A stretch of DNA of 64,000 bases from the NCBI GenBank assembly GCA_031761405.1, contig JASEVX010000003.1, forward strand, positions 13,878,973 through 13,942,972. Direction: 5' to 3'. Of this stretch, positions 30,898-41,349 are shown piece by piece; within the stretch, counting starts at the first letter, position 1, and each line of letters starts with the position of its first letter. Made by a program: the position numbers and the translations under genes. The notes beneath the pieces were generated by a model. It was not told where the DNA came from and made no database searches. It was given only the letters and a program-made list of their open reading frames with translations. The stretch comes from Serripes groenlandicus (taxonomy: Eukaryota; Mollusca; Bivalvia; Cardiida; Cardiidae).

Positions 30898-31232
30898 CTG
30901 TGGGATGTTCAGAAAGACAAATAAACAATACCAGGTCATGACCTTAGAAAAGAAAACTCGGCCCACGGCCCCAGCCCACGAGCCCAGCCCACGAGCCCAT
31001 CCCATGAGCCCAGCCCAGGTTTTCTAGTATGCCGAAAACTTTCTAGCAAAACAAGAAAGTGCTCAATGTTTTCAACAAGTCATCTGCTGCAGATGTCAGA
31101 AAATGTGTTTGTATGTGGGGATGGGTAAAGAGACTGAAGATTTATTGAATTAATTAGTAACTAGACCTCATGCCAATGTCCTGTTTGGTTCTTTTGAACA
31201 GAAATATGAAACGGAAATATATTCAAATGGTA

Positions 31233-31439
31233 TTAACCCTTTCCCTCTTATAGACGCTTTCTGCATCTGCAGCAGACTGCTTTTTGAAAACATGTTGACA
31301 ACAAATTAAAATTGCTCGTTTTCTCCTTGTGTCACCATGTTTTCAACTCTATTCAATTATTGTACTGTCATTCCAAAATAATTTGGGTATGTTTTCAAAG
31401 TCGTCTGCTGCAGATTTGTTGTATGTGGGAAAGTGTTAA
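31233..31439 (+). mobile_element. pbM MITE
   Basis: TTAACCCTTTCCCTCTTATA left; TATGTGGGAAAGTGTTAA right; the left hairpin arm is decayed. Confidence 0.85.
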
Positions 31440-31513
31440 TTATATCCTTTTTTTTTCAATTAAAATAAATCAATAATTATTAGATGTCCTTAGAACTATA
31501 ACTTTCAACCTGT

Positions 31514-31684
31514 TAATTATACTTTCTCTCATACAAAAATTCTGCAGCAGACGATTTTCAAAACAGCTTGGCAAAAGTTAAGAAAATCTCAATAAATACA
31601 AATTTAACAAAGGAATAAAATTGAAAGCAATGTTTACTGTGCAAATGCATGTAGAAATTGCATCTGCAAGTGGGAAAGGGTTAT
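31514..31684 (-). mobile_element. pbM MITE, core-deleted
   Basis: TATACTTTCTCTCATACAAA left; CAAGTGGGAAAGGGTTA right; the hairpin is missing. Confidence 0.72.
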
Positions 31685-31788
31685 AAGAGTATATTGTGAT
31701 TTTTGTTAGATATATGGATCCAAGGCGGATGTAGTGAAAGGAGTTAATATGTCCAAAAATGAGTTAATATTTTCTCTTTTGTTACACA

Positions 31789-32017
31789 TTAACACTTTCC
31801 CTCATATAGACGCTTTCTGACGCCTTTGCAGCAGACAGCTTTTTGAAAACCTAGTGACAAAAGTAGAAATTGCTCAAAACGAGCAATTTCTCCTTTCGCC
31901 ACAATGTTTTCCACTTTTAGTCATAGGTTATCCATTCAATTATAGAGATTTTCTATTTTTTGACAAAATATGTTCAAAGTCGTCTGCTGCAGAATTGTTG
32001 TATGAGGGGAAGGGTAA
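31789..32017 (+). mobile_element. pbM MITE, full copy
   Basis: TTAACACTTTCCCTCATATA left; hairpin GCTCAAAACGAGC; right TATGAGGGGAAGGGTAA. Confidence 0.9.
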
Positions 32018-32128
32018 AAACAAGAGGCCTGTGAACTCCATTCACTTACATACCCAATTGCAGCAGGTGACATTTGAAAGAAATGTATCACAATATTTCA
32101 AACTTTATTCATTAATAAACCTTACATC

Positions 32129-32360
32129 TGACCCTTTCCCACATATGACAAATCTGCAGCAGACGACTTTGAAAATATCTAGGCAAAAGCACAGAAAACC
32201 CTTTAAATGAAAGTACAATTAATAATTGAATAGTGTTGAAAACATGGTGACAAATGGAGAAATTGCTTGTTTTGAGCAATTTCTTCTTTTTTTGCCATGT
32301 CTTCAAAAAGACGTCTGCTGCAGAGGCATCAGAAAGCTTCTATATTAGGGAAAGGGTTAA
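32129..32360 (-). mobile_element. pbM MITE, full copy
   Basis: TGACCCTTTCCCACATATGA left; hairpin GCTTGTTTTGAGC; right TATTAGGGAAAGGGTTAA. Mixed ends: CACATA left and a TATTAGGG right. Confidence 0.9.
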
Positions 32361-32465
32361 AGTGATTTTCCATATATTAGTCAATTGTTACAGATTTGTT
32401 GTAATCATTCATGCCATTTCAGCATTCACTAACATGCATGCACGTAACCGCCTTACTTAAAATAT

Positions 32466-32610
32466 AATATGCAGAAGCATTTTGACGCAATAGCAGCAGA
32501 CGACTTTTGAAAACATTGTGGCCAAAGGTGAAAATGCTCATGATGAGCAATTTCACCTTTGGCACTATGTTTTCAAAGTTGTCTGCTGCAAATTTGTGGA
32601 AAAGGGTAAA
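32466..32610 (+). mobile_element. pbM MITE, short
   Basis: Hairpin AAATGCTCATGATGAGCAAT with outer arms GGCCAAAGGTG/CACCTTTGGC, which carry matched changes from the usual GGCAAAAGGAG/CTCCTTTTGCC. Left terminus missing. Confidence 0.75.
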
Positions 32611-32724
32611 AATATTATACGCAGATATCATTTTCAAGACCTAAACTTCGCTACAGAAGCAAAGTCTAGTTTAGATTTGATGACTGCCTATTACAGGTTG
32701 TCTTAGATTGACCTTTGCGTCAGC

Positions 32725-32800
32725 CAATCAAATTTTCACCTACAACAAATTGTTAGGTATCCACAGGGGAGATAATCAATAAAAAAAAAGAGATATAAAA
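32725..32800 (+). promoter_or_regulatory. Possible CCAAT/TATA promoter pair (weak)
   Basis: GTCAGCCAATCAAAT near 32725 and GAGATATAAAAGCG near 32791, about 65 bp apart, in DNA not covered by the recognised repeats (32640-33030). No ORF or exon follows convincingly. Confidence 0.2.
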
Positions 32801-33033
32801 GCGTTGGTGGTGGGGACATCCAATTGAAACCATATTTTGATAGCAGAACTGAGCATTAGTTGTATCTGGCGATTTAAACACCTGCTCATGAATATTTAAT
32901 TGTATAGGGTCAATTTGAGATGACCTTTTATGCTGTATCTTCAGGTTGAATAAATGCAGACTGAAGAATTTGGTCCTATTTCAATGAGAAAGGCCCAACC
33001 CTGATGTGTTTACTACTAATAGCATTACATAGT

Positions 33034-33181
33034 TGATGCATGTGCAACAGAAGACTTTTGTCACAATGTTTTCATCTCTCTTCTATTATTGTATTTTCAT
33101 AGATAGATATATTCCACGTTTTGTCTTGGATGTTTTCAAGGTTCGTCTCCTGCAGATTTGTTGTATGTTAGAAAGGGTTGA
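33034..33181 (+). mobile_element. pbM MITE, core-deleted
   Basis: TGCATGTGCAACAGAAGACT left arm; TTGTATGTTAGAAAGGGTTG right. Confidence 0.65.
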
Positions 33182-33226
33182 AGACATGTAAAAATATGAT
33201 AAACAACTGTTGTTTAATTAATTCAT

Positions 33227-33432
33227 TAGCACTTTCCCACTTGTAGACACATTTTGATACATCTGCAGCAGACGACCTTTGAAAACATTGTGGCAAAAGG
33301 AGAAATTGCTCATAATGAGCAATTGCTCCATTTACCGCAATGTTTTAACTCTATATTTAATCAATATACTTCCATTTATAGAGATTTTTCATGTTTGCCC
33401 AGGTATTTTGAAAGTCTTCTGCTGCAGATAAA
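33227..33432 (+). mobile_element. pbM MITE
   Basis: AGCACTTTCCCACTTGTAGA left; hairpin TTGCTCATAATGAGCAA; ends at CTTCTGCTGCAGATAAAC without the terminus. Confidence 0.8.
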
Positions 33433-33444
33433 CAACTGTTGTTT

Positions 33445-33663
33445 AGCCCTTTCCCACATATAGACGCTCTTTGACACCTCTGTTGCAGACGACTTTTGAA
33501 AACATTGTGGCTAAAGGAAAAATTGCTCATGATGAGCAATTTCTCCTTTGGCCACAATGTTTTCAACTTTATTTAACAAATCTTTTATGGAGATTGTTCA
33601 GGTTTTTGTCCACATGTTTCCAAAGTCTTCTGCAGATTAGTTGTATGAGGGAAAGGGGAGTTA
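33445..33663 (+). mobile_element. pbM MITE
   Basis: TTAGCCCTTTCCCACATATA left; hairpin AAATTGCTCATGATGAGCAA inside GGCTAAAGG/CCTTTGGCC; right TATGAGGGAAAGGGG. Confidence 0.85.
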
Positions 33664-33734
33664 AAGTTGTGTTAATGCTGGTATGTTTATCCTGTCACCA
33701 TAGTGTCGGGCGTATTGCAATCCCTGCAACCCAG

Positions 33735-33845
33735 AGGGAGTTCAGCCACTATATACTACCATTTGTCTTTGGTATCGCCTGACCAGGAATCCAGCTCTGG
33801 TTCCCCACTTTTGAGGCGAATGCTCTTACCACTGCACTTCTGATG
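33735..33845 (-). mobile_element. SINE head fragment, minus strand
   Basis: On the minus strand AGTGCAGTGGTAAGAGCATT and CGCCTCAAAAGTGGGGAACC resemble a tRNA-like head; GGCGATACCAAAGAC resembles the family B junction. The rest of the SINE is not visible. Confidence 0.5.
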
Positions 33846-34770
33846 TGGTGTGGAACTTGTATAAAGGGTTTATTTAAGTTTTAAAATTAAAACTGAGACT
33901 TAACAGTAAAGGTGACCAAGCTTGAATAAATTTACATTTTCTATTGTATTCTGCATGCCTTTTACTTATCTATTACAAATAGATTACCATCTGATTATGT
34001 AAAATATTTGAGCCGAATCTTGGGTAAAACGGTACAACTTGACTTTTGTGTACAATGTATATCCAGATCAGCCTGTACATCAGCACATTCTAGTCAAGAT
34101 CTACACTGTTCAAATATCACTTGCATAATTAGTCGCCGGGCAGAAGCCCGCGACTTCTATTTTTAATAGGTTTTCGGAAATGACATGGGAGGGGGGGTTA
34201 TTATTAGATTTTTTTTTTTTTTAAATGTCTTGGAACATATTACAATTGCGTTTGTTTAAAAACACTAGGTTATGACACATCTAAAATGAAATAAATATTC
34301 CGATGTTTTAAGTATGTACAGTTTCTTTATTTTGACTGGCATTTACGTTTTTGTGTTTTATTTACGAAGACAAATAGTCCCTATTAGCTAGACTGGGATA
34401 CTTTATTTTCATAAACTATGTAATCAAAAGGCGATAACTACAAACCTTTAAGTCGCACAGTCTAATTTGATTACATACGCGCACCTGCTTGCAGTCGATT
34501 ATCGATATTAAAATCACGTCGAATTCTCCTTTTAATAGATAAGTATCAACATAAACTGGTAACAGAATAGATAAGTATCAACATAAACTGGTAACAGAAA
34601 CAAAAATAAGAATAATTGGTGAAAATATGTCTCAAATATAAGCCTGTTTATCGGTCGTGAACGTCGAAACGCCTTTTCCTCAGTTTGTGACCTAGTTTCA
34701 TATTGCCAAAATGTAAACAAAGCGATTCATTAGTAACCGGAAGTAAAATGTAAACTTAGAAAAGTGACTT

Positions 34771-35874
34771 TTTATGCCCCCGGAATCTCCGATTCGGTGG
34801 GCATATAGTTTTTGGCCTGTCTGTTGGTTGGTTGGTCTGTTGGTCTGTCTGTCTGTCTGCACAAAAAAAACTTTAACCTTGACCACTACTTTTGAACCAT
34901 AACAGGTACGGCTACCATATTTCACATGTGTATTCCTTGTGACATGACCTTTCTGTCAGTACCAACATTTTTGACCTTGCGACCTTGACCTTTGACCTAG
35001 AGGTTGCCATTCTCGAAAAAAACTTTAACCTTGGCCATTTCTTTTGAACCATAACAGATACGGCTACCATATTTCACATGTGTATTCCTTGTGACATGAC
35101 CTTTCTGTCAGTACCAACATTTTTGACCTTGCGACCTTGACCTTTGACCTAGATGTTGCCATACTAAAAAAAAACTTTAACCTTGGCCATTACTTTTGAA
35201 CCATAACAGGTACGGCTACCATATTTCACATGTGTATTCCTTGTGACATGACCTTTCTGTCAGTACCAACATTTTTCACCTTGCGACCTTGACCTTGACC
35301 TAGATGTTGCCATTCTCGAAAAAAACTTGAACCTTGGCCATTTCTTTTGAACCATAACAGGTATGGCTACCATATTTCACATATGTATTCCTTGTGACAT
35401 GACCTTTCTGTCAGTACCTTGCGACCTTGACCTTGACCTAGATGTTGCCATTCTCGAAAAAAACTTTAACCTTGGCCATTACTTTTGAACCATAACAGGT
35501 ATGGCTACCATATTTCACATGTCAGTACCAACATTTTTGACCTTGCGACCTTGACCTTTGACCTAGATGTTGCCATTCTCGAAAAAAACTTTAACCTTGG
35601 CCATTACTTTTGAACCATAACAGATACGGCTACCATATTTCACATGTGTATTCCTTGTGACATGACCTTTCTGTCAGTACCAACATTTTTGACCTTGCGA
35701 CCTTTACCTTTGACCTAGATGTTGCCATTCTCAATTTTTTTTTAACCTTCCCCACTACTTTTGAACAATAACAGGTAATGCTACCATATTTCACATGTGT
35801 ATACCTTGCGACCTTGACCTTTGACCTAGATGTTGCCATTGGGGGGCATCAGTGTTTCACAAACACATCTTGTT
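34771..35874 (+). mobile_element. Pearl-like element H4, seven-unit core with DR1 motifs
   Basis: Subterminal ATGCCCCC (about 34774) / GGGGGGCAT (35841-35849). The 5' (GGTT)n/(GTCT)n microsatellite is at about 34821-34858. The core period is about 152 bp with some shortened units, each with CTTTTGAACCATAACAGGTA. The 3' hairpin GTGTTT-CAC-AAACAC (35852-35866) is followed by ATCTTGTT. Units carry direct repeats of TGACCT. ORFs on the minus strand here are shadows. Confidence 0.75.
34986..35827 (-). promoter_or_regulatory. Array of nuclear-receptor-type direct repeats
   Basis: TGACCTTTGACCT (DR1, AGGTCAAAGGTCA on the minus strand) at 34986-34998, 35138-35150, 35552-35564 and 35815-35827; DR0 TGACCTTGACCT at 35290-35301 and 35428-35439. 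DR1 is the classical site for RXR/HNF4/COUP-TF-type receptors. The motif match is direct; binding is not shown. Confidence 0.5.
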
Positions 35875-36941
35875 AATGCATACAAAAAATGTCGCACGAC
35901 AAATTGATTTCTTAAACGTCACGAAACGAGTGCATGGGTCGAATATAGGAGAAAGACAGATACTGTAGAAATGCTTTTTTCTCTTGAATGCACTAACGCT
36001 TTGCCTGATTTTTTATTCACTTTCTTTGATGTTTGACACTTATACGACTCGATTTTGAAACGATCGAGGGTCAACATTTCGAAAGAATGCTCAAACACCT
36101 TATTACAGATAGATAGCTAATATTACACACTTAAATGTTTAAATATATTTGATATTAAATGATTATTTGGCTTGAAACAAATTAAGAGAAGAACAAACTC
36201 TGATAAACAATAGATTTAGAAATAAAGAAAATCTGCTCTTTCGCACCCAATTAATTTCATACTTGCCACCTATTAAAAATAGTAATGGGACTCGCAACTG
36301 GCATTTCTCTTGCGACAAACATATATTGTATGCATCAACGATTTAGATAAACAATTTAGCTGATATGTTGTTTCAAGTGTGGTCTACTTTTTAAACATAC
36401 GAGGATAAATTTTAACATCTGTGAAATATTTATTATAATTATTATTAAAAAGGAGAAAGTTCATGTCTTCAGCAATTTAACCGTTTTCTCAATGTTTTAA
36501 GCGTTTAAAGGTTTTCATTGTTGCTTCAGACATGGAAATATTTAATAGCCTTTTATTGCATGTAGATTTAAATCCCAAAATGTATTAATTTGTTGTGGTT
36601 TTATTGACAAATACAAAACATCCAAAATCCTGACCAAAAGAAATCCTGAAATTTGTAGATCTATGTGGAATTTCAAAAATCCTGGAATTAGTCCTTATGA
36701 AAACATTATGTGTATGTTTAGACTAATGAAAGTCAAGAATACATGTGTGTTAAAAAATAAATCAATGCAGTCTTTTCCGGCGACATTGATGCCTTGCATC
36801 AACTTTCTCTTGTTATTCTTGTTAAAAGATTTTCTCAACTTGCGTAGATTCTGAATGCCAAGTCGTACCTTTTAGCATGTATAGGTTCAAATTAGGTTTA
36901 ACCTTATGCTATCGAATTTCTGCAATAAATATCACAACCAT

Positions 36942-37172
36942 TGACCGTTTCCCTCATAGAACAATTCTGCAGCAGATGACTTTGAAAACATATTTTGTCA
37001 AAAATTAGAAAATCTCTATAATTTAATGGATAACCTATGACTTAAAGTGTAAAACATTATGGCATAAGGAGAAATTGCTTGTTTCGAGCAATTTCTTCTT
37101 TTGTCACTATGTTTTCAAAACGCCGTCTGCTGCAGAGGCGTCAGAAAGTGTCTATATGAGGGAAAGGGTTAA
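36942..37172 (-). mobile_element. pbM MITE, full copy
   Basis: TTGACCGTTTCCCTCATAGA left; hairpin GCTTGTTTCGAGC; right TATGAGGGAAAGGGTTAA. Confidence 0.9.
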
Positions 37173-37189
37173 TGTGTGATTGATTTATT

Positions 37190-37390
37190 AGTTTTTTTTT
37201 CCATTTTCAACATTATTTCAGTAATATCACAACAACAGTTCATTTATTCATGATCCCTGGATAAACAAACCTGTAGTAGGAAATGTGCCTTGCCCAAGCG
37301 CAATCCACCATGAAAGCCTCAACTAGGGATTGATCCCAGGATGCCCGTGTTAAAATCCCCAACGCTTACCAATCAGCCACGGCGCAATTA
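37190..37390 (-). mobile_element. tRNA-derived SINE, family D
   Basis: On the minus strand: GGCTGATTGGTAAGCGTTGG head, GGATCAATCCC box B-like, CAAGGCACATTTCC, CTACAGGTTTGTTTATCC and the tail GATATTACTGAAATAATG. Confidence 0.78.
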
Positions 37391-37540
37391 AATTTCCTCC
37401 AATCATTGATGTTTGAACAATTCTTGGAATTTTTTTGGAAGCAAGCATGCTCATTTCAAGCTCACTAAGCTTGAGGTGAGTAATTGAGATTACTATGTGT
37501 CTGTCGCTGTGCATTGTCATCGTTCTTCACCAATAATTTC

Positions 37541-37725
37541 TTTAACCCTTTCCCACATGCATCAAATCGGCTTTGAAAAGCGGCTTTGAAAACATCTAGC
37601 AAATAATATGGATTACTAAAAATAATTGAAAATGGGCAATTTCTTAATTTACTATAATGTTTTCAAAAGTCATCTGTTTCAGAAGTGTCAGAAATCGTCT
37701 ACATATGTAATGGTAAAGTGTTGAA
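37541..37725 (-). mobile_element. pbM MITE
   Basis: TTAACCCTTTCCCACATGCA left; a small local duplication CGGCTTTGAAAAG; right ATGGTAAAGTGTTG. Confidence 0.75.
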
Positions 37726-38024
37726 AAACATCTCTTTAGCCACCAAGTAGATTTCAACTAAACTTCACAGGAATATGTTCCTTCTTTGGTGGTCGTCTTT
37801 GAAAAAAAAAAATGGGATTAGATGTTTAGTTTTACTCTGGTTGCTGTGGATTCAAAATAAAACTTTAAAAAGTATTCTGCTCTGAAAGTGCTTATCAGGT
37901 TTGATGATAGCTTTATATATGTACCTTAGATGAACTTCTATAGCTTATGTGGCTTTCTGGCAGCATCAGGAAAATGTGAATTGATAAAACTATATGACTA
38001 CCATCATAGTAAAATTGTAGTAAC

Positions 38025-38145
38025 GGCTGCCTTCCTTGGTGCTCAGGATAAATTTGACGAATAGTACTGGTAACTTACCCAGGAAACGCCGTGATATAAA
38101 TGAACAATTGTTGAAAGCGGCATAAAGCACCAAAAACCATCATAG
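38025..38145 (+). mobile_element. SINE family B, 3' fragment
   Basis: CTTCCTTGGTGCTCAGGATA, GTACTGGTAACTTACCCAGG, GAAAGCGGCATAAAGCACCA. Confidence 0.8.
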
Positions 38146-38257
38146 ATCATAATATCTGGAATAGTGAATATTAGATTCTGATACTGAATTGATAATATTA
38201 TGGGAACAGGAGAAAGTGCTCATTTTGACCAGTTTCTTTCTTTCCTACAATGTTTTA

Positions 38258-38483
38258 ACCTTTCCCAACTACAACAAATCTGCAACAGACGACTTTGAAA
38301 TCATACCCGAATTTTTTTAGGGAAACTCCCTTTGAATGAAAGTACAACAATTGAATAGAGTTGAAAACATGGTGACAAAGGGAGAAATTGCTTGTTTTGA
38401 GCAATTTCTTCTTTTGTTGCCATGTTTTCAAAAGTCGTCTGCCTCAGATTTGTCAGAATGCGACTACAAGTGGGAAAGGGGTG
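38258..38483 (-). mobile_element. pbM MITE, full-type
   Basis: TAACCTTTCCCAACTACAAC left; hairpin GCTTGTTTTGAGC; CAAGTGGGAAAGGGG right. A partial core (GAACAGGAGAAAGTGCTCAT) precedes it from about 38195. Confidence 0.82.
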
Positions 38484-39089
38484 AAATGTTGTCTATAACC
38501 TGCTGTACAGGATGAATTTAATCATCTGCAACTGGGATGGGTTAAAGTTTGGTTATAGTTTGTCATGATGTTCATAAGTTATTCCATTTAGTTCAGACAT
38601 ATAGTCTGCAGCTTTTCAAACGTTCACCCACTTGCAGACACATTTTCACACTCTTTTATTTATGGAGACCCTTTTCAAAAAGTTCTTGTTTGATTTCAAG
38701 ATATTTAAGTTGAAAAGTTCCTTAAGTCAGACCAGACCCTCTGCATTCATTTTATCAAGCCATATTGATTTGTTAGAATATCTCCTAGTCCAAAAGGTCA
38801 ATTATCAACCGAACTTCCCAGGAATATTCCTTTGGGAGCCCTCTTTCAAAAGTGTCCAAAATATTTATGCCTTCTTTATTACAAAGGTCTTTTACGAATA
38901 AGTCTTCATTTACAGTGTTCACTCCTTGAGAGTTTCATACCAACTCTTGATCAAATTTTCCATTACATTCATTATCAGTTATATATGTGCTACTATACCA
39001 CCACTCATGACAGTGCTTGTCTGATTTTGAGATAATTTTATGGAAATATTCCTTTGCATGTTTGGTAAGAACCTACATACTTCAAGCCA

Positions 39090-39296
39090 TATCGAGGGCT
39101 TTGCGTGAAACGGTTATAACTAAAAACCTATTTTAAGATCCCTGGTTTAGGGGCAATTTTGACCCAAGTTGTAAACAATTTCCATTGTTTACCAAAAAAA
39201 ATGATTTAACGCTTAAAGACTTTATGGCGAGGTGATTAACCTTGGCAAAAAAAGCATCAATTTTAGTTACAACCGTTTCGCGCCAAGCCCTCGATA
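39090..39296. mobile_element. Fold-back MITE with 33-bp TIRs
   Basis: TATCGAGGGCTTTGCGTGAA + ACGGTTATAACTA at 39090-39122 is inverted at about 39264-39296 (AGTTACAACCGTTTCGCGCC + AAGCCCTCGATA). A TATC/GATA edge suggests a TA target. No coding. Confidence 0.75.
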
Positions 39297-39630
39297 TTGA
39301 ACATCGGAAAAGGGGTAAAATTATATTTTAGCGGCAAAGGACCCTCCTCCTACCCTTCTTAGTCCTACACTACTTGACTATTAGACTAAGCTTCGTAGGA
39401 ACTCATTGTTACTTTGATATTCCTCTTTCAAAAAATGTCAAATGTCCTTTACAAATTACCGTTTACATTTGCAGTGACAACTTCTTGCAATTACCTTTCT
39501 TTACTTTATCAAATTTCCCCCAATATTGAAGTTACACTTTTGTATTAAACCATTACCCAGGGGGTCACTTTTAGACCATTTCAGCCCTCTTGTTTCAATA
39601 TTATAAATTAAACTTTATTTAGTGAGGGTT

Positions 39631-41154
39631 ATTAGTTGCCGGGCAGAAGCCCGCGACTTCTATTTTTAATAGGTTTTCGGAAATGACATGGGAGGGGGGA
39701 TTATTATTAGAAAGAAACACATTTAGATGTCTTGAACATATTACAATTGTGTTTGTTTAAAAACACTAAGTAATGACACATCTAAAATGAAATAAATATT
39801 CCGATGTTTTAGGTATTTTCAGTTTCTTTATTTTGACTCGCATTTATGTTTTTTTGTTTTATTTACGAAGACAAAACAGTCCATATTAGCTAGACTGGTA
39901 TACTTTATTTTACACTATATACTACATGTAATCAAAAGGCGATAACTACAAACCTTTACGTCGCACAGTCTAATTTATTTGTTTACATACTCGCGAATAC
40001 CAACTGCGTAGATCAATCTCCTTTGCAGAGAGCCGCTCTTTACACTCACTTACAAATAGTAAATCATAGGTGATTTAAAATGTTTATTTGGTTCAAAACA
40101 AATGAAGAAAAGAACAAACCGAGATAAAACTGGTTTTAATAGAAAAATTACTTTGAACGAACACTCTCTGCCTATAAAGAGAGTTTCAAGAACGACACCT
40201 CTGCGAATAAGAAAGAATCGGGTCTTTCGTACAAAATTATTTCGTCCTTGACAATTTTAAATGTGTCATTTAATTCCCTAAAGGCATATTACTTCCGATC
40301 TGCATATTGTTATGCATCATTGACACAAGGGCGCTCATCATAATATAATTTTAAAACATGAGTAGTTTGTTATTTTCATTATAAAAAAAGGAAGGAAAGA
40401 ATTAAAATAAATTAACATGTTGTAGGGCTCAGTTTATGTTCGAAATTAAGTTTAAATTATACAACAATTTCAATGAGATTTAACTGTTTAGTTGATATTA
40501 TATTTCGAAGGTGGTCTAATTTATAAATATTGGACTACATTTCAACATTTGTAATGTATGATATAATTAGGATGCCAAGCTAATATCATTTTGAAAAAAA
40601 AAAGAAACTCATGTCTTCAGCGATTTAACCCTTATCTCATTGTTTTAAAAGTAGATTGCTGCAAAGGTGTCCACTGTTGACTTTAATAGAGGAAAGGTAT
40701 TGCTATTGCATGCAAATCCTAAATTGTCTGTTTTGTGGTTTTAATGAAAAATAATAAAATTCAAATATTCTGACAAACATCTTGAAAAGTGTATGTGGAA
40801 TTCATAAATCTTATAATTATTCCTTAATGAAAGCACTGTATACATACTAAGACTAATGATTGGCAAGATTACTCATTTCCATTACTGTTTATGATCAGTA
40901 ATTAGTTGGTTGTGTGTATGGTCAACCTACTTTGGAATGGAGATTGATCATAAACAATGAAAGGCTTCAATTATCATTCACTTAATTGACAAAACAATGC
41001 AAGTTATGATACATTTTCACTTGACCCCACCCCTGATGTTCCAATATGCCCCTCAGTTGATAACTGTTTATTCAACTACTATAATGTTAGTGTTATGCAT
41101 AACTGCACTATGGATATCCGGCGACATTGATGCGTTGCATCAACTTTCTCTTGT
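39631..41154 (+). mobile_element. Helentron-like element H6, copy 3
   Basis: 5' TTAGTTGCCGGGCAGAAGCC; GGAAATGACATGGGAGGGGG; 3' CCGGCGACATTGATGCGTTG with hairpin GATGC-GTT-GCATC and TTTCTCTTGT. The interior aligns by eye with copy 2 (for example AATATTCCGATGTTTTA, AAAAGGCGATAACTACAAAC). Contains an old pbM-like scar near 40600-40700. Confidence 0.7.
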
Positions 41155-41184
41155 ATTATATAATTATGCAGTTATCAACAGCAT

Positions 41185-41325
41185 TTCAGGTATATCATGG
41201 CATGGCAGAATGCTCTTAATAATCGGCAAGGCATAATTCCTAGTTTAGTACTACTAGTTTGTTTACGTCTTGATATAACTGAAATAATGTTGGAAATAGC
41301 ATAAAATCAATATCACGGTGACAGT
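41185..41325 (+). mobile_element. SINE family D, 3' fragment
   Basis: CTAGTTTAGTACTACTAGTT and TTGATATAACTGAAATAATG, TTGGAAATAGCATAAAATCA. Confidence 0.65.
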
Positions 41326-41349
41326 ACACCATGACCTCAGGGTTGATTT

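Larger units (their letters stand above)
29035..31040. mobile_element. 2-kb TIR element with G-rich minisatellite ends
   Basis: The left arm TTTGGCATCCTAGAAAACAT continues GGGCTGGGCTCGTGGGCTGA and repeats of GGGCT[GC]GGCTCATG to about 29140. The right arm (30958-31040) is the inverted counterpart: GCCCACGAGCCCAGCCC...GGTTTTCTAGTATGCCGAAA. Arms are about 80-105 bp. Contents: AT-rich DNA, a pearl-like element (29845-30535), a (TAA)n run and an exon-like segment on the minus strand (30733-30897). Not assigned to a known superfamily; it splits a pbM copy. Confidence 0.65.
34128..36813 (+). mobile_element. Helentron-like element H6, copy 2, with nested H4
   Basis: The 5' end AGTCGCCGGGCAGAAGCCCG at 34131-34150 and GAAATGACATGGGAGGGG match copies 1 and 3; the 3' end is CCGGCGACATTGATGCCTTG, then CATCAACTTTCTCTTGT. 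H4 (34771-35874) lies inside; without it the element is about 1.6 kb, like copy 3. A 33-bp direct duplication (AGATAAGTATCAACATAAAC) sits at about 34539-34600. Confidence 0.68.
37463..39594 (+). mobile_element. Decayed pearl-like element H7 with nested MITEs (tentative)
   Basis: A possible 5' end with GCTCACTAAGCTTGAGGTGA at about 37470 and TGTGTCTGTCGCTGTGCATT. Diverged core units share ACTTCACAGGAATAT/TTCCCAGGAATATTCC with CTCTTTCAAAA (about 37762, 38816, 39405). The 3' end TTTCAGCCCTCTTGTTTC falls at about 39581-39598. pbM copies at 37541 and 38258, a SINE fragment at 38025 and the fold-back at 39090 have broken it up. The ORF 38632-38901 is probably a shadow. Confidence 0.35.

Noticed and set aside
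32725..32800. Strong promoter claim from CCAAT and TATA motifs
   Set aside because: In AT-rich DNA a TATA match is common and no exon follows; kept only as a weak feature.
34986..35827. Minus-strand ORF with repeated ATSRSKVKVA as a repeat protein
   Set aside because: It is the reverse translation of the H4 core units.
38632..38901. 89-codon ORF as a gene
   Set aside because: It overlaps diverged tandem units of a pearl-like element (AGGAATATTCC blocks) and shows no domain.
40997..41236. 79-codon ORF as a membrane peptide
   Set aside because: It spans the 3' end of H6 copy 3 and a SINE fragment, so the frame is accidental.
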